Shown piece by piece: positions 36,193-45,893 of a stretch of 64,000 nucleotides of DNA. The stretch is from Diaphorobacter sp. HDW4A. Its GTDB lineage: Bacteria; Pseudomonadota; Gammaproteobacteria; Burkholderiales; Burkholderiaceae_C. Position numbers and translations under genes: made by a program. Position 1 is the first letter of the stretch, and the number at the start of each line of letters is the position of its first letter. The notes beneath the pieces were generated by a model. That model was not told the DNA's origin, searched no databases, and was given only the letters and a program-made list of their open reading frames with translations. The stretch spans positions 3,844,001-3,908,000 of the forward strand of contig NZ_CP049910.1 in assembly GCF_011305995.1 (NCBI RefSeq), in the 5' to 3' direction.

Positions 36193-38102
36193 CCGCGCCG
36201 CTGCCCGGCCAGCCGGCGCACCACCGTCACCAGCGCATCGATTTCCTCGAACGTGTTGTAGAACGCGAGTGATGGACGCACGGTGGTCTCCACGCCGAAG
36301 CGTCGCAGAATCGGCTGCGCACAGTGGTGCCCGGTGCGCACTGCGATGCCTTCGGCATTGAGCGCCTTGCCCACCTCATCGGTCGTGTAGCCCGCCAGAG
36401 TGAACGACAGCACGCTCGCCTTGCCCGGTACCGTGCCGATCAGACGCAGCCCGGGAATGCGGCCCAGCTGCTGCATGCCGTAGTCGACCAGTGCGTGCTC
36501 GTAGCGGCTGATGTTCTCGATGCCGAGACGCTCCACATACTCCAGGGCCGCGCCCAGCCCCACGGCATCGGCGATGTTTCCGGTGCCCGCTTCAAACGTG
36601 TTGGGCAGCGGTTGGAACACGGTTTTCTCGAAGGTCACATCGGCAATCATGTTGCCGCCGCCTTGCCACGGCGGCATGTCTTCGAGCACCTCGCGGCGGC
36701 CCCAGAGCGCGCCGATGCCAGTCGGTGCAAAGATCTTGTGGCCAGAGAAGACGAAGAAGTCTGCGCCGATGTCCTGCACATCCACCGGCGTATGCGCGAT
36801 GGATTGCGCGCCATCGACCAGCGTGACGATGCCTTTGCGCTTTGCGATCTCCACCACTTCCTTCACCGGAACCACCGTTCCCAGCGTGTTCGACACATGG
36901 CCGATGGCGACGATCTTGGTGCGGTCGTTGATGAGCTTCTGGTATTCATCGAGGCGAATCTGTCCCTCGTCATCCACCGGAATCACGCGCAGCTTCGCGC
37001 CCTTGGCCTCGGCCAGTTGCTGCCACGGCACGATGTTGGCGTGGTGCTCCAGATGCGAGACGATGATCTCGTCGCCCTCGCCCACGTGCTTGCCGCCCCA
37101 GCTTTTGGCCACGAGATTGATGGCCTCGGTCGTGCCGCGCACGAAGATCACCTCGTTCACATCGGGCGCGTTGATGAAGCGCCGCACCACCTCGCGCGCA
37201 TGCTCGTAGGCATCCGTCGCGCGCGCAGCCAGCGCATGCGCGGCGCGGTGGATGTTGGAATTCTCGTGCTCGTAGAAATGCGCGATGCGCTCGATCACCT
37301 GACGCGGCTTGTGCGTGGTGGCCGCGTTGTCCAGCCAGATCAGCGGCTTGCCGTTGATGCGCTCCGAAAGAATCGGGAAATCGCTCCGCACCGCCTGAAC
37401 GTCGAAGCCAGCATTGCGCGGCGCGGGGATTTGCGGCGCAGCCTGCTCGCCATGTGGATGCGGCTTAGGCGGCGTGACAAAGCCATTTGGCAACGTGACT
37501 GCATCGACAAAGTAGAACTGCGGATCGGCACTTACTGTACTTGCAGCAGGCACCACATTGGCAGGCAGCTTCACCGCTTCAGGCACGGCAGGAAACGCGT
37601 AAGCGCCCGGCGCGTTCTGATGCGCGAATGCCGTTACGGCCTGCTCACTGAGCGCATCCAGGCCGCCGCTGGATGGTTGCACTGGCTGCACCGGAGCGCC
37701 TTTTGAAAGCACCGGCGCACCATCGGTCACGCCCGCAAAACGCGGCTCGTAAGCAGGCACGGCGGCGAACGCTTTGTCCGGCACTCCGTTGCCCGCCACC
37801 GCATTCGGCGGCAAGGCGTTCACACGATTGCCAAGCGCCAGAACACCGCCCGGGTTGGACGGAAGGAAGTTCGCGCCCGGAATCTGCCCCTGCGGAATGG
37901 GCGTGCCCGGCACATTGGGTGAAAAGCCCGCTGGGCTTGCCAATGGCGACCCCCCGGGTGCCCAGTTCGTTGGCGGCTGCACGCCTACGGGCTGCGTCTG
38001 CGTGCCCGGCGCGCGGCGAAACAGCTCGCTCGCAATGCGCGCAAGCGCTGCTGGATCGAAGGGTGCGGCCTCAGCGATAGGTAATGGATTGGATGTGCTC
38101 AA
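36186..38102 (-). CDS. family 2A encapsulin cargo: cysteine desulfurase with disordered N-terminal loading domain
   Basis: The 638-residue protein has two parts. Residues 1-232 are Pro/Ala/Gly-rich and predicted disordered; this region is the cargo-loading tail typical of the encapsulated desulfurases. From about 233 a SufS-type PLP desulfurase follows ([20 protein letters not shown]), 406 residues, the same length as E. coli SufS. Lys456 ([13 protein letters not shown]) should bind PLP, and Cys594 ([11 protein letters not shown]) should carry the persulfide. It converts L-cysteine to alanine plus bound sulfur, inside the protein shell made by the gene upstream. It is the last gene of the operon. 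Confidence 0.95.
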   Translation of the reverse strand: MSTSNPLPIAEAAPFDPAALARIASELFRRAPGTQTQPVGVQPPTNWAPGGSPLASPAGFSPNVPGTPIPQGQIPGANFLPSNPGGVLALGNRVNALPPNAVAGNGVPDKAFAAVPAYEPRFAGVTDGAPVLSKGAPVQPVQPSSGGLDALSEQAVTAFAHQNAPGAYAFPAVPEAVKLPANVVPAASTVSADPQFYFVDAVTLPNGFVTPPKPHPHGEQAAPQIPAPRNAGFDVQAVRSDFPILSERINGKPLIWLDNAATTHKPRQVIERIAHFYEHENSNIHRAAHALAARATDAYEHAREVVRRFINAPDVNEVIFVRGTTEAINLVAKSWGGKHVGEGDEIIVSHLEHHANIVPWQQLAEAKGAKLRVIPVDDEGQIRLDEYQKLINDRTKIVAIGHVSNTLGTVVPVKEVVEIAKRKGIVTLVDGAQSIAHTPVDVQDIGADFFVFSGHKIFAPTGIGALWGRREVLEDMPPWQGGGNMIADVTFEKTVFQPLPNTFEAGTGNIADAVGLGAALEYVERLGIENISRYEHALVDYGMQQLGRIPGLRLIGTVPGKASVLSFTLAGYTTDEVGKALNAEGIAVRTGHHCAQPILRRFGVETTVRPSLAFYNTFEEIDALVTVVRRLAGQRRGQ

Positions 38103-38137
38103 GACACGCCCCTTTCATGAACTGGCAGATCGCCGAT

Positions 38138-39076
38138 TTACTTGTAGGTGTCGAGCACCGAGTAGTCGTGGTATTTGGTGATTTCCACATCGTCGAGCAC
38201 GGCCACCGCATCCGGCGTGAGCACCGCGAGCGAGCAGTACAGCGAGATCAGATACGACGCAATCGCATGGTTGTTGATGCCCATGAAGCGCACCGACAGC
38301 CCCGGAGCCTGTTCGCCCGGCAGGCCCGGCTGGAACAGCCCCACCACACCCTGACGGTGGTCGCCCACGCGCAGCAGCAGGATCTTGGACTTGCCATCGG
38401 CCACCGGCACCTTGTCCGAAGGAATCAACGGAACGCCGCGCCAGGTGATGAACTGCGAACCGAACAGGCTGACCGTCGGCGGCGGCGTGCCACGGCGCGT
38501 GGCTTCGCGGCCGAACGCGGCGATGGTGAGCGGGTGCGCGAGGAAGAACGCAGGCTCTTTCCACACCTTGGTGAGCAATTCGTCGAGGTCGTCGGGCGTG
38601 GGCGCGCCGCTCAAAGGGAAGATGCGCTGCTCGTCGCTCACCTGCGCGAGCAGGCCGTACTCCGGGTTATTGATGAGCTCGCTCTCCTGGTTCTCCTTGA
38701 TGGTCTCGATGGTCAGTCGCAGCTGTTCCTTGATCTGGTCGTGCGGGCTGCTGTAGAGATCGGAGATGCGCGTGTGCACATCGAGCACGGTGGAAACCGC
38801 GTTCAGAAAGAACTCGCGCGGCTTCTCGTCGTAGTCCACGAAGGTGCGCGGCAACTGGTTCTCATGCTCCTTGGCGGTGCAGGTGACCTTGATGGCCTCC
38901 GGGTTCTTGACCTGATTGACGCGGTAGATACCCGCCTCCACCGGCACCCATTGCAGCAGGTGCGTGAGCCAGCGTGGGCTGATGGTCGAGAGTTGAGGCG
39001 CGGTCTTGGTCGCGTTGGCCAGTTGGCGTGCTGCGTTGTCGCCCAGTGCGGTGGTGCCGCCTACGGTTGCTGTCAT
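38138..39076 (-). CDS. family 2A encapsulin shell protein (SrpI-like)
   Basis: The 312-residue HK97-fold capsid-like protein assembles the nanocompartment. It closely resembles cyanobacterial SrpI. Hallmarks are ARQLANATKTAPQLSTISPR, WVPVEAGIYRVN, RISDLYSSPHDQIKEQLRLT, FGREATRRGTPPP and GLFQPGLPGEQAPGLSVRF. AGGAG lies 10 bases before the ATG. It is transcribed with the upstream regulator, acetyltransferase and rhodanese genes, and with its cargo desulfurase 35 bases downstream. Known family 2A shells package cysteine desulfurase and are induced by sulfur starvation or used to store elemental sulfur. Confidence 0.96.
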   Translation of the reverse strand: MTATVGGTTALGDNAARQLANATKTAPQLSTISPRWLTHLLQWVPVEAGIYRVNQVKNPEAIKVTCTAKEHENQLPRTFVDYDEKPREFFLNAVSTVLDVHTRISDLYSSPHDQIKEQLRLTIETIKENQESELINNPEYGLLAQVSDEQRIFPLSGAPTPDDLDELLTKVWKEPAFFLAHPLTIAAFGREATRRGTPPPTVSLFGSQFITWRGVPLIPSDKVPVADGKSKILLLRVGDHRQGVVGLFQPGLPGEQAPGLSVRFMGINNHAIASYLISLYCSLAVLTPDAVAVLDDVEITKYHDYSVLDTYK

Positions 39077-39158
39077 GGAACAAGGCTCCTGAAAGGATCG
39101 AAAAGATGAAGACGAGAAAGAAGAAGAAAAAGCAGAAGAAGTCGAAAATGAACTTCAA
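39077..39158 (-). other. pyrimidine-rich 5' leader of the encapsulin gene
   Basis: The coding strand before the encapsulin ATG is a long CU-rich run (about 39105-39150, units of TTC and TTCT). An ATG at 39158 could begin a Phe-rich peptide (MKFIFDFFCFFFFFLVF) that runs out of frame into the encapsulin gene. Whether it is translated is unknown. The run may slow translation, bind a protein, or just be a compositional oddity in a GC-rich genome. Confidence 0.3.
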
Positions 39159-39182
39159 GTGTTGATTGCGAACGCCGCCGCC

Positions 39183-39458
39183 TCAACAGGCTATAGCCGT
39201 CAAGCGCAGGTATTGCGTTGCGCGCAGCGAGGCGATCTGGTCGGTGCGCGAGAGCAGGTCCGACGCCTTCATGCCGAGTGCTGACGCCAGCTTGTGCAGC
39301 GTGATCAGCGACGGCGTGACCAGCCCGCGCTCGACCTCGCCCACATAGGTCCGATGCAGATCGGAATGCGATGCCAGCATCTCCTGCGACCAGCCGCGCG
39401 CCTCGCGCAGTTGGCGCACGGCCAGCCCGAAGTCATGTACAAAGGTCTGTGAACTCAT
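39183..39458 (-). CDS. small XRE-family transcriptional regulator of the encapsulin operon
   Basis: The 91-residue protein is almost all a helix-turn-helix domain: FGLAVRQLREARGWSQEML, then HSDLHRTYVGEVERGLVTPS and ITLHKLASALGMKASDLL. The start at 39458 gives a compact one-domain protein, following the acetyltransferase stop by 8 bases. Being inside the operon, it probably adjusts expression of the shell and cargo. An inverted repeat AATCACA/TGTGATT before the first gene is a possible binding site. Confidence 0.85.
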   Translation of the reverse strand: MSSQTFVHDFGLAVRQLREARGWSQEMLASHSDLHRTYVGEVERGLVTPSLITLHKLASALGMKASDLLSRTDQIASLRATQYLRLTAIAC

Positions 39459-39466
39459 CTGCAGTT

Positions 39467-40408
39467 TCACGCGGCAACGCGTGCCTCGCTGACGGTGGAC
39501 GAACCCGTGGCGTCCGCGTCCTTCTGCAGCCGCGCCTGCGACACATGGGTGCCGGACGGCACGTCGTCGGTGATCCACACATTGCCGCCGATCACCGCGC
39601 CCTGTCCTATCGTCACCCGTCCCAGAATCGTCGCACCCGCATAGATCACCACATCGTCCTGCACGATGGGATGCCGCGCCCAGCCCTTCTGCAGATGGCC
39701 TTGCTCGTCTTTCGGAAAGCGCTTGGCGCCGAGCGTCACCGCCTGGTAGATACGCACGTTCGATCCGATCTGCGCGGTCTCGCCGATCACCACGCCCGTG
39801 CCGTGGTCGATGAAGCAGCCCGACGCGATCTGCGCGCCCGGATGGATGTCGATGCCGGTCTGGCTGTGCGCGAGTTCGGAGACGATGCGCGCAAGCAGCG
39901 GCAGCTCCAGCCGATACAGCGTGTGCGCGATGCGGTGATGGATCAGCGCCAGCACGCCCGGGTAGCTCAGCACCACCTCGTCCACGCTGCGCGCGGCAGG
40001 ATCACCCTGAAACGCCGCGAGCACATCGGTATCGAGCAGTTGCCGCAGTTGCGGCAGGCTGTGCGCAAACTGGTGCACCGCGTTCGTCGCCTGCGCATCG
40101 ACCTCCTGCACACCCACCGCGCTGCCGCGCTGGCGGTAATGCAGCTCGATGCGCGCTTGCGCGAGCAGCGTCTGAAGCGCACTGTCGAGTGTGTGGCCGA
40201 CGTAGAAATCCTCGGTCGCATGCCGCAACTCGGGCGGCCCGAGCCGCAGCGGAAACAGCACGCCCTTGAACGACTCCACCGCACGCGCAATCGCGTCGCG
40301 CGAGGGGAATTCACGGTACTCGGTATCGGTGCGGTTCTGCTTTTCGCGCCACTGGTCACGCACCTGCCGCAGTTGCTTGACGATCTCGGGAATGTCGAAG
40401 GTACTCAT
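39467..40408 (-). CDS. serine O-acetyltransferase (SrpH/EpsC type) of the encapsulin operon
   Basis: The 313-residue protein starts at an ATG with GGAGG 8 bases upstream. The left-handed beta-helix C-terminal domain contains GIDIHPGAQIASGCFIDHG, then TGVVIGETAQIGSNVRIYQA and VTLGAKRFPKD. His in FIDHG is the catalytic base. It makes O-acetylserine from serine and acetyl-CoA, the carbon acceptor for sulfide in cysteine synthesis. The N-terminal 160 residues are longer than in CysE (273 aa), typical of the plasmid-borne SrpH group linked with SrpI encapsulins. It likely replenishes cysteine for the desulfurase. Confidence 0.93.
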   Translation of the reverse strand: MSTFDIPEIVKQLRQVRDQWREKQNRTDTEYREFPSRDAIARAVESFKGVLFPLRLGPPELRHATEDFYVGHTLDSALQTLLAQARIELHYRQRGSAVGVQEVDAQATNAVHQFAHSLPQLRQLLDTDVLAAFQGDPAARSVDEVVLSYPGVLALIHHRIAHTLYRLELPLLARIVSELAHSQTGIDIHPGAQIASGCFIDHGTGVVIGETAQIGSNVRIYQAVTLGAKRFPKDEQGHLQKGWARHPIVQDDVVIYAGATILGRVTIGQGAVIGGNVWITDDVPSGTHVSQARLQKDADATGSSTVSEARVAA

Positions 40409-40428
40409 CTCGTTGCCCTCCGCCGCGA

Positions 40429-40926
40429 TCAGTCCTGCACCCACGGAAGCCCGTGGAAGCGCCAGCCATTGAAATGCCCGCGCTGCTGCGCATCGTCGCT
40501 GTCGCCCTCGAAGCCTTCGCTCACGTTGAACACCCACTCGATACCCGCCTTCGCCGCTTCCTGCGCGGCCAGCGCGGAACGCTTGCCACTGCGGCACAGC
40601 AGCAGCACCGCCGGGGTGTGCTCATCGTTTTTGGGCAACTTGGACACCAGCGCTGCCAACTCACGTGCAAAACGCGGGTTGCGGTTCAGCGACGTGCCCG
40701 TGGCCCAGGCCACATGCAGACTGTCCGGCACCTGCCCCACGAACTTGCGCTCCTCGGCAGTGCGCACATCGATCAGCACCGCCTGTCCCCGCCGCGCCAG
40801 CTCCCAAGCCTGCACGGGGGGCACGCTCCCCGCGTAGGGCAGCCCCTCATCCTGCGCGCTGGCCATGGCCTGCCGCAGTACAGGTGCCAGATTCGCCACT
40901 TCAATATCCAGTTCCACCGTACTCAT
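40429..40926 (-). CDS. rhodanese-like sulfurtransferase, first gene of the encapsulin operon
   Basis: The 165-residue single-domain rhodanese has active-site Cys111 in LLLCRSGKRSALAA and the typical VLIDVRTAEERKFVGQVPDSLHV entry. Rhodaneses carry persulfide sulfur between donors and acceptors. In this operon it may accept sulfur from the desulfurase or release stored sulfur. It starts 20 bases before the acetyltransferase gene, and the leader upstream contains the candidate promoter and sulfur box. Confidence 0.9.
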   Translation of the reverse strand: MSTVELDIEVANLAPVLRQAMASAQDEGLPYAGSVPPVQAWELARRGQAVLIDVRTAEERKFVGQVPDSLHVAWATGTSLNRNPRFARELAALVSKLPKNDEHTPAVLLLCRSGKRSALAAQEAAKAGIEWVFNVSEGFEGDSDDAQQRGHFNGWRFHGLPWVQD

Positions 40927-40989
40927 GATCGCTCACCTCATTGGTTGCCACATTCCGCCGTTCGCCATCGGCTGATGGCTATGGACTTC

Positions 40990-41039
40990 AATGTAGGTGG
41001 GCGTTCAAATCACAACAAAGAATAAAAAACGATGTGATT
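40990..41039 (-). promoter_or_regulatory. candidate promoter and operator of the encapsulin operon
   Basis: On the minus strand TTGTTG (41018-41013) and TACATT (40995-40990) are 17 bases apart, a weak sigma70 match that suggests activator dependence. CAACAAAGAAT at 41013-41023 overlaps the -35 and is identical to the element at 15618. Inverted arms AATCACA (41008-41014) and TGTGATT (41033-41039) flank it. The rest of this 240-base intergenic region shows no gene. Confidence 0.4.
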
Positions 41040-41166
41040 GGGTGGAAAGTGAATAAGGACTGGCTCCGCGAAGCGGCTACGCCTTGGGAGCAAACACGCG
41101 CGCAAAAACGTTCAGCCCCTGAAGTATCTGCGAGCCTCGTCCGACTCAATGGAGACGCTGGAGCGC

Positions 41167-41727
41167 TCAGCTATTCAGCAACCGTGAAGACTTGGGCACA
41201 TGCGCCATCAGAAACTCCATCTGATCGGCCAGAATCCGCCGGTTGCGCAGGATGAAGTCTTCCCAGAGGCTGGGCACGTAGGGTGCGTAGAGCAGCGGCA
41301 TGTGCGCCTGCTCCGGCGTGCGAGGGCCCTTGCGGTGGTTGCAGGGGCGGCAGGCGGAGACCACGTTCATCCAGTGGTCCTGGCCGTTTCTCGCGAAGGG
41401 CACGATGTGCTCGCGCGTGAGGTCTTCCTCGTGGAAATCACCGCCGCAGTAGGCACAGACGTTGCGGTCGCGGATGAAGAGCTTGCTGTTGGTCAGCGTG
41501 GGCTTGAGATGGAACGGGTCGATGGCCGGAACGCCCTTGGTGCCGATGATGCTGCTGACCGCGATCTGCGACTGTTCGCCCGTGACGGCGTTGTGGCCGC
41601 CGCGAAACAGCGCCACCTGTGCGCCGAGTTCCCAGCGCACCTCTCCCGCCGCGTAATGGGTGACCGCCTGTTCCAGCGTCACCCACGATTGCGGCAATCC
41701 CTGAGCGGACAGCTTCAACACCTTCAC
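41167..41727 (-). CDS. HNH endonuclease-family protein
   Basis: The 186-residue protein has a zinc-binding HNH domain: CAYCGGDFHEEDLTREHIVPFA, then HWMNVVSACRPCNHRKG. Two CxxC pairs and the His/Asn/His set are present. The N-terminus KVLKLSAQGLPQSWVTLEQAV matches a widespread betaproteobacterial group of unknown physiological role. I chose the GTG at 41727 because GGAGG lies 6 bases before it and the group starts there; an ATG at 41745 would add six residues. It may be a DNA nuclease but is not linked here to any defence genes. It is divergent from ribF. Confidence 0.8.
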   Translation of the reverse strand: MKVLKLSAQGLPQSWVTLEQAVTHYAAGEVRWELGAQVALFRGGHNAVTGEQSQIAVSSIIGTKGVPAIDPFHLKPTLTNSKLFIRDRNVCAYCGGDFHEEDLTREHIVPFARNGQDHWMNVVSACRPCNHRKGPRTPEQAHMPLLYAPYVPSLWEDFILRNRRILADQMEFLMAHVPKSSRLLNS

Positions 41728-41895
41728 CACACGCCTCCAGTTCATCCGTTGAAAAACAAGATTCGGAACGCAGATAACCAGTGCCGACCCGCCCTCGAGG
41801 CGGTCAGCTGACTCACAATATACTCTTTTCGTGACGAATTGGCGTCTTTTGCCCTCCGCGTGGCGGTCAAACGCTATCAAAAGAAAAGTAAAGCG

Positions 41896-42942
41896 ATGAA
41901 GATCTTCCGAGGCTTGCACCATCCTGGTGTCGCACAGGCGTGTGCTCTCACCATCGGCAATTTCGATGGCGTGCACCGCGGGCATCAGGCCATGCTGGCC
42001 CTGCTCAACAATGAGGCCCGCCAGCGCGGCGTGGCCAGTTGCGTGCTCACGTTTGAACCGCATCCGCGCGACTATTTCGCGGGCAAGCTGAACAAGCCCG
42101 AACTCGCGCCTGCTCGCGTCGGCACACTGCGTGACAAGCTCAATGAACTGGCGGCCTGCGGCGTGCAACAGACCATCGTGCTGCCGTTCAACGAAAAACT
42201 GGCCAGCCAGCCGCCCGAGGCCTTCATCAACGACGTGATTCTGGAAGGCCTCAACGCCAAATACGTGCTCGTGGGCGATGATTTCCGCTTCGGCACCAAG
42301 CGCGCGGGCGATTACGCCATGCTGGACGCTGCGGGGCGCACCCATGGCTTCGACGTGGCGCGCATGAACAGCTACGAGGTCCACGGCCTTCGGGTGTCCA
42401 GCTCGGCCGTGCGGGAATCGCTTGGCAAGGGCGAACTGGTCGAAACCGCGCGCCTGCTCGGGCGGCCTTATGCGATTTCCGGCCATGTGGTGCATGGGCG
42501 CAAGCTCGGCCGCCAACTGGGGCGCTCGGCTGCGACGGGTGCGGAGCAGGACGGCTTTCGCACGCTCAACCTCCGATTCAAACACTGGAAGCCGGCGGCG
42601 AGCGGCATTTTCGCCGTGGCCGTGCATGGCCTCGCCGAACATGCCCTGCCGGGCGTCGCCAACCTGGGCGTACGCCCCTCCATCGACCCGAATGATGTGA
42701 ACGGCGGCCGGGTGTTGCTGGAAACCCATTGCCTGGAATGGCCCACCCATCTGGGGGCCGAAGGGGCTTACGGTAAAATCATCCGCGTGGAACTCCTGCA
42801 CAAACTGCACGACGAGCTGAAATACGACAGCCTCGACGCCCTGACCGCTGGCATCGCCAAGGATTGCGATGATGCCCGCGCGTTCTTTGCCGCCTCCACG
42901 CATGCCGAAACCCGGCGTCAGACCACACGCGACCGAATTTGA
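41896..42942 (+). CDS. ribF: bifunctional riboflavin kinase/FAD synthetase
   Basis: The 348-residue enzyme makes FMN then FAD. The nucleotidyltransferase domain starts CALTIGNFDGVHRGHQAML and the kinase domain includes RPYAISGHVVHGRKLGRQLG. It begins at the ATG giving MKIFRGLHHPG, the usual N-terminus. Weak promoter matches lie upstream (TTGAAA at 41749 with GATAAC at 41773; TATACT at 41819). It precedes ileS and lspA, a gene order common in proteobacteria. Confidence 0.95.
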   Translation: MKIFRGLHHPGVAQACALTIGNFDGVHRGHQAMLALLNNEARQRGVASCVLTFEPHPRDYFAGKLNKPELAPARVGTLRDKLNELAACGVQQTIVLPFNEKLASQPPEAFINDVILEGLNAKYVLVGDDFRFGTKRAGDYAMLDAAGRTHGFDVARMNSYEVHGLRVSSSAVRESLGKGELVETARLLGRPYAISGHVVHGRKLGRQLGRSAATGAEQDGFRTLNLRFKHWKPAASGIFAVAVHGLAEHALPGVANLGVRPSIDPNDVNGGRVLLETHCLEWPTHLGAEGAYGKIIRVELLHKLHDELKYDSLDALTAGIAKDCDDARAFFAASTHAETRRQTTRDRI

Positions 42943-43029
42943 CGCTCGCTCGTCATCTTCCCCCCGTATCTCGTATTCAGAGCTCCGCGCCATTGACGGA
43001 GCTTGTTCGTTTTCAAGAATCTTCAGCTC

Positions 43030-45891
43030 ATGTCCGATAAACAGCAAGCCACAACCGCGTCCGACAAAACGGATTACCGCAAGACCCTGAACCTGCCCGA
43101 CACATCGTTTCCGATGCGCGGCGACCTGCCCAAGCGCGAGCCGGGCTGGGTCAAGGAATGGCAGGACGAAGGCATCTACAAGAAGCTGACCGACGCCCGC
43201 TGCGGCGCGCCCAAGTTCATCCTGCACGATGGCCCTCCGTACGCCAACGGCCAATTGCACATCGGCCACGCGGTGAACAAGATCCTCAAGGACATGATCG
43301 TCAAGAGCCGCCAGCTCGAAGGCTTCAACGCGCTCTACGCTCCGGGCTGGGACTGCCACGGCCTGCCGATCGAGAATGCCATCGAAAAGCTGCATGGCCG
43401 CAACCTGCCACGCGACGAGATGCAAGCCAAGAGCCGCGCCTTCGCGACCGAGCAGATCGCCCAGCAGATGACGGACTTCAAGCGCCTCGGTGTGCTCGGC
43501 GACTGGGAGCACCCGTACAAAACGATGAATTTCGAGAACGAAGCCGGTGAATTGCGCGCCCTGAAGCGCGTGATGGAACGCGGCTTTGTCTACCGCGGCC
43601 TCAAGCCGGTGTACTGGTGCTTTGATTGCGCCTCGTCGCTGGCCGAGTTCGAGATCGAATACCAGGACAAGAAGAGCAACACGCTGGATGTGATGTTCAA
43701 GGCGCACGAGCCCGCCAAGCTGGCTGCCGCGTTCGACCTGCCGAAGCTGGAGAAGGACGCCTTCGTCGTGATCTGGACCACCACCGCGTGGACCATCCCC
43801 GCCAACCAGGCGCTGAACCTGAACCCCGAACTGCCCTACGCGTTGGTGGACACCGCGCGCGGCCTGCTGATCGTGGCCGAGACGCTGGTGGAAGACACCA
43901 TGAAGCGCTGGAACCTCGAAGGCAAGGTGCTGGCCGTGACCAAGGGCGAGAAGCTCGCCGGTCTGGAATTCGAGCATCCGCTGTACGACGTGGACGCGGG
44001 CTACAAGCGCCTGTCGCCGGTCTATCTGGCCGACTACGCCACCGCCACCGACGGTACCGGTATCGTTCACTCCGCGCCCGCCTACGGTCTGGACGACTTC
44101 CAGTCCTGCATCGCGCACGGCATGAAGCTCGACGAGATCCTGAACCCCGTGCAGGGCAACGGCACCTACGCGCCCGACTTTCCGCTGTTCGGCGGCCAGC
44201 ACATCTGGAAGGCCGTTCCGGTCATCCTCGAAGCGCTGGACAAGGCCGGTCGCCTGCTCGGCACCACGGTCATCACCCACAGCTACCCGCACTGCTGGCG
44301 CCACAAGACGCCGGTGATCTACCGCGCCGCCGCGCAGTGGTTCATCCGCATGGACGAAGGCGAAGGCGTGTTCACCAAGGCCGGTGACAAACCCGCGCAA
44401 ACGCTGCGCCAAATCGCACTTGAAGCCATCGAGCACACCAGCTTCTACCCCGAAAACGGCAAGAGCCGCCTGCGCGACATGATCGCCGGTCGTCCCGACT
44501 GGTGCATCTCGCGCCAGCGCAGCTGGGGCGTTCCGATCCCGTTCTTCCTGCACACGGATTCGGGCGAGCTGCATCCGCGCACGATGGAAATCCTCGACCA
44601 GGCCGTCGAGATCGTCGGCAAGGGCGGCATCGAAGCCTGGAGCCGCGTGACCACCGAAGAAATCCTCGGCGCGCAAGAAGCCAAGAGCTACACCAAGAGC
44701 ACCGACATCCTCGAAGTGTGGTTCGACTCCGGCTCCACCTTCTGGCATGTGCTGCGCGGCACGCACAACAACATGCACCACGACTCGGGCCCCGAGGCCG
44801 ATCTGTACCTCGAAGGCCACGACCAGCATCGCGGCTGGTTCCACTCGTCGCTGCTGCTCGCCTCCGCCATCTACGGCCGCGCGCCGTACAAGGGCCTGCT
44901 CACGCACGGCTTCACGGTGGACGGCCAAGGCAAGAAGATGAGCAAGTCGCTCGGCAACACCATCTCACCCCAAGAGGTGAGCGGCAAGCTGGGCGCAGAA
45001 ATCATCCGCCTGTGGTGCGCATCGACCGACTACTCGGGCGACCTCGCCATCGACGACAAGATCCTCGCCCGCGTGGTCGACAGCTACCGCCGCATCCGCA
45101 ACACATTGCGCTTCTTGCTGGCCAACGTGAGCGACTTCGATGCCGCCAGGGACAGCGTGCCGTTCGATCAGATGCTCGAGATCGACCAGTACGCGCTCAG
45201 CCGCGCCGCCGCGCTGCAGCAGGACATCCTTGCGCACTACAAGGTGTATGAGTTCCACCCGGTCGTCACCAAGCTGCAGCTGTACTGCTCGGAAGACCTC
45301 GGCGGCTTCTACCTCGACGTGCTCAAGGACCGCCTCTACACCACCGGCGAAAAGAGCCACGCACGCCGTAGCGCGCAGACCGCCCTGCACCAGATCACGC
45401 ACGCCATGCTGCGCTGGATGGCCCCGTTCCTCAGCTTCACGGCAGAAGAAGCGTGGAAGGTGTTTGGCTCGTCCGAATCCATCTTCCTCGAAACCTACGG
45501 CACCATCGCCGCAGGCGACGAAGCGATGAGCGCCAAGTGGGAACGCATCCGCGCGATCCGCGACGTAGTCAACAAGGAAATCGAAGCCGTGCGCGCCAGC
45601 GGCGCCGTGGGCTCCTCGCTGCAGGCAGAGATCATCCTCACCGCAGCGCCGGAAGACCACGCCCTGCTCGCATCGCTGGGCGGTGATCTCAAGTTCGCAC
45701 TGATCGTCTCCAAGGTCGAACTCAAGGCCGGTGATGCCCTCGCCGTCGAAGTGACGCCCTCGGGCGACACCAAGTGCGACCGCTGCTGGCACTACCAGAG
45801 CGACGTGGGCGCGAATGCCGAGCAGCCCACGCTCTGCGGCCGCTGCGTGAGCAACCTCTACGGCGCCGGCGAAACCCGGTCGTTCGTCTGA
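43030..45891 (+). CDS. ileS: isoleucyl-tRNA synthetase
   Basis: The 953-residue class I synthetase has HIGH ([11 protein letters not shown]), KMSKS ([11 protein letters not shown]), an editing domain between them ([20 protein letters not shown]), an anticodon-binding helical domain, and a C-terminal zinc ribbon [11 protein letters not shown] plus LCGRC. The length and the C-terminal zinc fingers match the bacterial type. It lies 87 bases after ribF and 2 bases before lspA. Confidence 0.97.
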   Translation: MSDKQQATTASDKTDYRKTLNLPDTSFPMRGDLPKREPGWVKEWQDEGIYKKLTDARCGAPKFILHDGPPYANGQLHIGHAVNKILKDMIVKSRQLEGFNALYAPGWDCHGLPIENAIEKLHGRNLPRDEMQAKSRAFATEQIAQQMTDFKRLGVLGDWEHPYKTMNFENEAGELRALKRVMERGFVYRGLKPVYWCFDCASSLAEFEIEYQDKKSNTLDVMFKAHEPAKLAAAFDLPKLEKDAFVVIWTTTAWTIPANQALNLNPELPYALVDTARGLLIVAETLVEDTMKRWNLEGKVLAVTKGEKLAGLEFEHPLYDVDAGYKRLSPVYLADYATATDGTGIVHSAPAYGLDDFQSCIAHGMKLDEILNPVQGNGTYAPDFPLFGGQHIWKAVPVILEALDKAGRLLGTTVITHSYPHCWRHKTPVIYRAAAQWFIRMDEGEGVFTKAGDKPAQTLRQIALEAIEHTSFYPENGKSRLRDMIAGRPDWCISRQRSWGVPIPFFLHTDSGELHPRTMEILDQAVEIVGKGGIEAWSRVTTEEILGAQEAKSYTKSTDILEVWFDSGSTFWHVLRGTHNNMHHDSGPEADLYLEGHDQHRGWFHSSLLLASAIYGRAPYKGLLTHGFTVDGQGKKMSKSLGNTISPQEVSGKLGAEIIRLWCASTDYSGDLAIDDKILARVVDSYRRIRNTLRFLLANVSDFDAARDSVPFDQMLEIDQYALSRAAALQQDILAHYKVYEFHPVVTKLQLYCSEDLGGFYLDVLKDRLYTTGEKSHARRSAQTALHQITHAMLRWMAPFLSFTAEEAWKVFGSSESIFLETYGTIAAGDEAMSAKWERIRAIRDVVNKEIEAVRASGAVGSSLQAEIILTAAPEDHALLASLGGDLKFALIVSKVELKAGDALAVEVTPSGDTKCDRCWHYQSDVGANAEQPTLCGRCVSNLYGAGETRSFV

Positions 45892-45893
45892 CC

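Noticed and set aside
41167..41727. HNH gene as part of a defence island or mobile element
   Set aside because: No restriction, toxin, integrase, transposase or terminal repeats are nearby; it sits next to ribF-ileS-lspA housekeeping genes.
41167..44928. A 1253-codon open frame on the minus strand across ileS and ribF, ending in the HNH protein
   Set aside because: Only the last 186 codons match a protein family. The rest is the antisense shadow of ileS and ribF in high-GC DNA, where stops are rare.
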